From IMG/VR virus record IMGVR_UViG_3300010403_000009, positions 1 to 51,205 of that record: DNA of 51,205 nt; one strand, given 5' to 3'. Each line of letters starts with the position of its first letter. The first letter of the stretch is position 1. Below the pieces are notes generated by a model. That model made no database searches. It was given only the letters and a program-made list of their open reading frames with translations, and had not been told where the DNA came from. The position numbers were made by a program, and so were the translations under genes. Source of the stretch: a virus. Positions 47,783 to 51,205 of this stretch are shown here, in pieces.

Positions 47783-48178
47783 ATGAATCTTGCCGAGCGA
47801 GTTGAGAGCGTCCTGAAGGATTGTCTTTACAAGGATGGCGAGTTCGAAGGCGATACGCCTCCAGCCGATGCCGTGATCGCAGACGGCATCATATCGAAAT
47901 TCGCATTCCATCCTGAGCGACTCGCCTCTCACAAGGCAGACATCGCTGCCCTGTGCAATGAATTGCCTGACACCTTCCAGCGATCTGGTGGCGGTGGCTG
48001 GACGTTCTTGAATCTCTGTCAGACGAAGGACGGTGAATTATGGGGTGAGCACCGCAACTGCGAGCAACTCGTGGTGCTGGCCATCGCTAGCGGGCAAGGC
48101 GGCTATGCGATGCCGCGGGAAATGTGGTCAATGCTTCCTGGAAGTATGCCGTACGTGTACTTCGATACGAGACAGTAG
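47783..48178 (+). CDS. Hypothetical 131-aa protein
   Basis: Predicted mixed alpha/beta: ERVESVLKDCLYKDGEFEG..., then RSGGGGWTFLNLCQTKDGELWGEHR and VVLAIASGQGGYAMPREMW. No family recognised. Two bases after the previous stop. Confidence 0.65.
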   Translation: MNLAERVESVLKDCLYKDGEFEGDTPPADAVIADGIISKFAFHPERLASHKADIAALCNELPDTFQRSGGGGWTFLNLCQTKDGELWGEHRNCEQLVVLAIASGQGGYAMPREMWSMLPGSMPYVYFDTRQ

Positions 48179-48191
48179 ACCGCAACAAGTC

Positions 48192-48566
48192 ATGACCATG
48201 GCGGACTATTTCGGAAATCTATCGCCCGCTCGCCGCGCGGCCTACCTGCGGCGTGTTGGGCCGACGATAGCGATGTGCCAGTACCTGTCTTTCGAGCAGA
48301 TGAATCGATTCATCAACCAGCGAAGGAATGCTATGAACGTTTCAAGATTGCCGACGAAGCAGGAGCGATACGCGGCACGCATCGAGGCATGCGCTACCGC
48401 GCTCGATCCAGCGATAGCATCGTGCGCCAGCTCCTACGGCACATGGATACTCATCGCGGCTCTCACCCAGTCGTACGAGGATGTTCTGCACCACCTGTAT
48501 CTGACAGACCGCGCGCAGGCGCAGGCATTGCTGCACAAGGTGCGGCAGATCATGGAGGCCCGATGA
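48192..48566 (+). CDS. Hypothetical 124-aa helical protein
   Basis: YFGNLSPARRAAYLRRVGPTI then helices with LDPAIASCASSYGTWILIAALTQ. The first of two ATGs is taken. Unknown. Stop overlaps the next start. Confidence 0.6.
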   Translation: MTMADYFGNLSPARRAAYLRRVGPTIAMCQYLSFEQMNRFINQRRNAMNVSRLPTKQERYAARIEACATALDPAIASCASSYGTWILIAALTQSYEDVLHHLYLTDRAQAQALLHKVRQIMEAR

Positions 48567-48760
48567 GTCAAATGAAGTATCGGCAGCCTGGATATCTCCA
48601 CTGCAGGTCGAGAGCCGTAAGGGCCATGCAGGCTATGCAAGATTATGGAATGGAGAAGCCGTTGCATGGGAGGGATCACTACTTCGTGATCTTCACCATG
48701 GGGCTCGATATGTGCGCTAGATGCCGCAAGCCGCGCAGCGAACACCCGAGGGCGAAATGA
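48563..48760 (+). CDS. Small CxxC protein, 65 aa
   Basis: Ends DMCARCRKPRSEHP, a CxxC and a later His that might bind metal. The front is basic (YLHCRSRAVRAMQAMQD). Coupled at both ends. Confidence 0.6.
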   Translation: MSQMKYRQPGYLHCRSRAVRAMQAMQDYGMEKPLHGRDHYFVIFTMGLDMCARCRKPRSEHPRAK

Positions 48761-48921
48761 TCGCGCTCGCCTTTTTCGTACACTTCACGCCGCCCTGCGC
48801 GCCTCACGGCTCGTACGTCTATGCCGCAGGCCCGTCGAACAACTACCTGCAACAGCACTGCAGGCTGATCAGGCGGGATACGAATCTGTACTGGTGCCCG
48901 GCGCCGAAGGTGAAGCGATGA
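48757..48921 (+). CDS. Hypothetical 54-aa protein
   Basis: ATG in an ATGA overlap. Short hydrophobic start (IALAFFVHF) then Pro/Tyr-rich sequence. Not clearly a membrane protein. Confidence 0.5.
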   Translation: MIALAFFVHFTPPCAPHGSYVYAAGPSNNYLQQHCRLIRRDTNLYWCPAPKVKR

Positions 48922-49178
48922 GTGAGTTAGTCCCTGCAGATCAGCGGCTCAAGGCGATTCGAGAACGCGTCAAAGAGTCGCGCGGCGTGTTCTATGTTGG
49001 CGCTGCCCGGTTAGATCATCGGGAAGAACAGACGGCCAAAGAGGATCGGCAGTGGTTACTGGAGTATGCCGACAAACTGATGGAGTACGCCGAACACAAA
49101 CTCGGTTGCTCAACACTGAACACGCACCATTGTTCGTGTGGCCTCGTACAGTTGCTGCCGGATCGGAGAGTTTCATGA
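48918..49178 (+). CDS. Hypothetical 86-aa protein
   Basis: Helical (ADQRLKAIRERVKESRGVFY) with a C-terminal CSTLNTHHCSCG cluster that may bind zinc. Coupled. Confidence 0.6.
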   Translation: MSELVPADQRLKAIRERVKESRGVFYVGAARLDHREEQTAKEDRQWLLEYADKLMEYAEHKLGCSTLNTHHCSCGLVQLLPDRRVS

Positions 49179-49585
49179 CCTCAAACCTCCAAAGTGACCC
49201 GAATATCTGCGGCGAGGACGGGCCGATTACGGCCGAGCAATGCGCGCTGTGGCTGGACGCAAAGTATCGACGACACGGCGAGCTTGAAGACCGCGCGGCG
49301 GCGATGTGGCTGCGTAAGCTATCGGCGCGATCCGTTCCCGAGACGACTTGTTCTCTTCCGCATGATCACTTCGGCGCATGCGAGACACCCGCGAAGCCTT
49401 CGATGATCAAGTTGCTCGACCAAGTACGCGAGCGCTATCGCGAAGTTAACCCCGGCCAGTGTCGAATACTCAGCAACGACGATTGCCGGTGCTTTTTGTG
49501 CCTTACCGATTCAGCGATGGTCCTCGCGAGCCAAGCCGAACGAGGCGCAGTGAAAACAACACCGAATACATCAACAGGAGAATGA
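49175..49585 (+). CDS. Hypothetical 136-aa protein with HDHFGACETP motif
   Basis: GPITAEQCALWLDAKYRRHGEL resembles small early proteins of phages; CSLPHDHFGACETPAKPS and CRCFLCLTDS contain Cys/His groups, possibly metal binding. Coupled to both neighbours. Confidence 0.6.
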   Translation: MTSNLQSDPNICGEDGPITAEQCALWLDAKYRRHGELEDRAAAMWLRKLSARSVPETTCSLPHDHFGACETPAKPSMIKLLDQVRERYREVNPGQCRILSNDDCRCFLCLTDSAMVLASQAERGAVKTTPNTSTGE

Positions 49586-49653
49586 CGATGGGTATTGCGC
49601 GCCTGCCTTCTTCCTGCGTGATGGCGCCGCTATTCATGTCGCGACGCTTATGA
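49582..49653 (+). CDS. 23-aa possible mini-protein
   Basis: ATGA overlap with the previous stop and AGGAG upstream. Sequence MTMGIARLPSSCVMAPLFM.. with a hydrophobic middle. The good ribosome site is the best support; could be a leader. Confidence 0.4.
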   Translation: MTMGIARLPSSCVMAPLFMSRRL

Positions 49654-49697
49654 GCGCGAGATGGATCGTTGGTAGCCTGCTGTGAGCGAGTCCTGAA

Positions 49698-49844
49698 ATG
49701 CTAAATGCTTTGTATTTCGCAATCGGTTGCGTGCTGCTCGCCATTGGCATGGTCATCGCTACGCTCGTTATGACGATACGCGAGATTCGCCGTCTGCGGC
49801 GCGCTCTCAGATCAGGCGATACATCCACACCGGAGCGAACATGA
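49698..49844 (+). CDS. Single-span membrane protein, 48 aa
   Basis: LNALYFAIGCVLLAIGMVIA then TLVMTI forms one membrane span followed by a basic tail (RRLRRALRS). ATGA overlap with the following gene. Too short to assign. Confidence 0.6.
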   Translation: MLNALYFAIGCVLLAIGMVIATLVMTIREIRRLRRALRSGDTSTPERT

Positions 49845-50185
49845 ACGCATTGCCCGCGCAGATCACAATTGGCCAGAAGTATGGCCCGGCGATGGAGATC
49901 ACCGAACAGGCTCAGGCAACGGAATACTTCGAGCGCTGTGTTGAACACTGCATGAACTTCGGAAAGTCGCGGGACGAAGCCGAGGCCATCGAGCGCGCGA
50001 ACCTCGGTTACTACGCCGGCTATTACAACAACGAAACACGCATGCGCGTGGAGCGACTGTTCTCATGCGCGCATCCGATCTTCGGGAGCATCGCGGACAA
50101 AGGCATCCCGACGCCGGAGGAAGCCTTCGAAGCCGGACGCAAACTCGCGGCATCACAGGACAATGGACCTTCGGAGCCGAAATGA
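49841..50185 (+). CDS. Hypothetical 114-aa protein
   Basis: Helical, with TEYFERCVEHCMNFGKSRDEAE then RANLGYYAGYYNNETRMRVERLF, the kind of small early protein found in many proteobacterial phages. Coupled at both ends. Confidence 0.65.
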   Translation: MNALPAQITIGQKYGPAMEITEQAQATEYFERCVEHCMNFGKSRDEAEAIERANLGYYAGYYNNETRMRVERLFSCAHPIFGSIADKGIPTPEEAFEAGRKLAASQDNGPSEPK

Positions 50186-50382
50186 ATCTCACGGGCAGGC
50201 TATTCGATATAGGCACGCTTGAAGACGAGAAGGTCGGTTTCTCAATGCGCCTTGGTACTAGCCGCATCATCACCGTGACCGGCCTTGAGCGCGACGAGGT
50301 GAAGGCACTGGCGCCGCTATTCGGTAAGTCGGTCACTCTCGTCATCGGGTCACCTCTCAGCGCATCACCGGAGGGCAAATGA
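50182..50382 (+). CDS. Hypothetical 66-aa beta protein
   Basis: LTGRLFDIGTLEDEKVGFSM, TSRIITVTGL, KSVTLVIGS: a small beta fold. Similar small proteins lie upstream of nucleotide-handling genes in phages, but I cannot name this one. Confidence 0.55.
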   Translation: MNLTGRLFDIGTLEDEKVGFSMRLGTSRIITVTGLERDEVKALAPLFGKSVTLVIGSPLSASPEGK

Positions 50383-50564
50383 AAAAGCGCAAGCGTAAGT
50401 GTCGTGACTGCAATGGTGTAGGCAAGGTGTCTCTCGCCTCTCGGACGCATGCTGTCATGCCGATGGTCACTTGCCCTCGCTGTGATGGCAGCGGCAAAGA
50501 AGGCGGAAGTCTTCCGAGCCACATATCGCCGGATCGTCTCGCTGACGGCCGGGACTCGCTGTAA
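50379..50564 (+). CDS. DnaJ-type zinc ribbon, 61 aa
   Basis: CRDCNGVGK and CPRCDGSGK are two CxxCxGxG repeats as in the DnaJ zinc domain. Highly basic. Probably protein or RNA binding. No J domain is present. Confidence 0.65.
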   Translation: MKKRKRKCRDCNGVGKVSLASRTHAVMPMVTCPRCDGSGKEGGSLPSHISPDRLADGRDSL

Positions 50565-50580
50565 CCGTGCCTCCGAAGCT

Positions 50581-51105
50581 ATGAACGCGCAACTCGTCTT
50601 CCCCCCTGTCTTGGATGCCTGCTGCGGGCCTCGCATGATGTGGTTCGACAGCCAGGATCGCCGCGCCTTGTTCATCGACAAGCGACAGGAGACTCATCCG
50701 ATGGCCGGTGTCAACGATCCAGGCCGTGCTCCGATAGTCGTAGCGCCAGATATCGTCGCTGACTTTCGCTCGATGCCGTTTCCTGACGAATCGTTCTACC
50801 TGGTGGTGTTCGATCCGCCTCACATCAAGGCCTCGCGCGCAGGCAAGCGCGGCCGCTTCAAGAAGATCTACGGAGTGCTCCCGCACGATTGGCGGGAAAT
50901 GCTTAGCGCTGGCTTCGCGGAGTGCTTCCGCGTGCTGAGGCCTCACGGGATGCTCATCTTCAAATGGTCGGAGCACTGCTACCCACTGAATGACGTGCTG
51001 GCGTTGACGCCGCACAAGCCGCTATTCGGGCATCGCACGACGCGCTCGACGCACTGGTACACCTTCATGAAGGGTTCCGCTCACCCCACGACAGAGAAGC
51101 CATGA
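50581..51105 (+). CDS. SAM-dependent methyltransferase-like protein, 174 aa
   Basis: A Rossmann-type methyltransferase with motif I LDACCGPRMMWFD (residues 11-23) and motif IV FDPPH (77-81), similar to the DPPY of adenine/cytosine N-methylases, then FRVLRPHGMLIFKW. The start at ATG 50581 is preferred; the frame is open upstream within the zinc-ribbon gene. No specificity domain, so it may modify DNA or a small molecule. Its stop overlaps the first gene across the circle junction. Confidence 0.75.
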   Translation: MNAQLVFPPVLDACCGPRMMWFDSQDRRALFIDKRQETHPMAGVNDPGRAPIVVAPDIVADFRSMPFPDESFYLVVFDPPHIKASRAGKRGRFKKIYGVLPHDWREMLSAGFAECFRVLRPHGMLIFKWSEHCYPLNDVLALTPHKPLFGHRTTRSTHWYTFMKGSAHPTTEKP

Positions 51106-51205
51106 TCAATCCAATGCTGTGTTACGTGCCCGAGATGCATCTCGAAGGCTTCTGGCGCGTGAAGTTCGCTGACGTCTGCCTACTGATGCCGGATGCGGAA
51201 TTCAT
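51083..51205. repeat. Direct terminal repeat, right copy
   Basis: Exact copy of the first 123 bases. It contains the end of the methyltransferase gene and a truncated second copy of the first small gene, which becomes complete when the circle is closed. Confidence 0.95.
51102..51205 (+). CDS. Partial second copy of the 68-aa first gene (assembly overlap)
   Basis: The same start (MINPML...) as the gene at the left end, cut off by the end of the window. Its ATG overlaps the TGA of the methyltransferase gene, so on the closed circle the two genes are translationally coupled. It is not an extra gene. Confidence 0.9.
   Translation, partial: MINPMLCYVPEMHLEGFWRVKFADVCLLMPDAEF

Noticed and set aside
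50379-50564. DnaJ homologue
   Set aside because: Only the CxxCxGxG zinc ribbon is present; no J domain or HPD motif.
1-51205. CRISPR arrays, insertion sequences, rRNA or complete tRNA genes
   Set aside because: No regularly spaced repeats, transposase motifs or full cloverleaf sequences were found; only the partial tRNA in attP.

Overview
The window is one complete temperate phage genome. The first 123 bases are repeated exactly at the end, so the unit is a 51,082-bp circle (or a circularly permuted headful genome). The head and tail proteins (portal, gp4-like and gp10-like tail factors, ejection proteins, a short beta-helix spike, and no tape measure or tail tube) indicate a P22-like podovirus. 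The host is probably a gamma- or betaproteobacterium: the sequence is GC-rich and the attachment core is the 3' half of a proteobacterial tRNA-Glu(UUC) with encoded CCA. The virion genes have P22-type order. The virus carries many small genes I cannot name.

Layout, read as a mirror image of lambda. The switch lies at about 41.9-42.75 kb: a CI-like repressor gene on +, a Cro-like gene on -, three operators between them and two more beyond the repressor. The two early promoters are built alike (TTGACR, 17 bp, TACGCT), each with one operator on the -35 and one on the -10. The + operon (pL equivalent) runs through about 30 tightly overlapping genes: small orphan proteins, an ERF-type annealing protein with a YqaJ-type exonuclease, a DUF1367 protein, a methyltransferase, then across the circle junction into zinc-binding small proteins, a Thg1-like 3'-5' polymerase, an excisionase and integrase 1. 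It ends at the attP site, which is followed by a second integrase.

The - operon (pR equivalent) runs Cro-like, winged-helix protein, unknowns, a PDDEXK-like protein and a Q-like late regulator. After a terminator it enters one long late cluster, 39.1 kb down to 5.1 kb: about 11 kb of fibre/adhesin-type proteins, an HNH nuclease, a terminase large subunit with its own N-terminal HTH domain, portal, a GroES-like protein, scaffold, decoration protein, major capsid, tail factors, ejection proteins, tail spike, a membrane/coiled-coil/PAS-domain cluster, and a lysis cassette (M15 endolysin, holin candidate, nested Rz/Rz1).

Most worth a second look: two full tyrosine integrases either side of one tRNA-type attP that also carries a ParB parS-like palindrome; the PAS sensor protein inside the lysis module; the Thg1-like polymerase; the phage GroES; the fused terminase; and the symmetrical operator design with a repressor that lacks a cleavable domain. 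Everything here is read by eye from sequence and translations; family names rest on motifs and recalled family patterns, not on searches.
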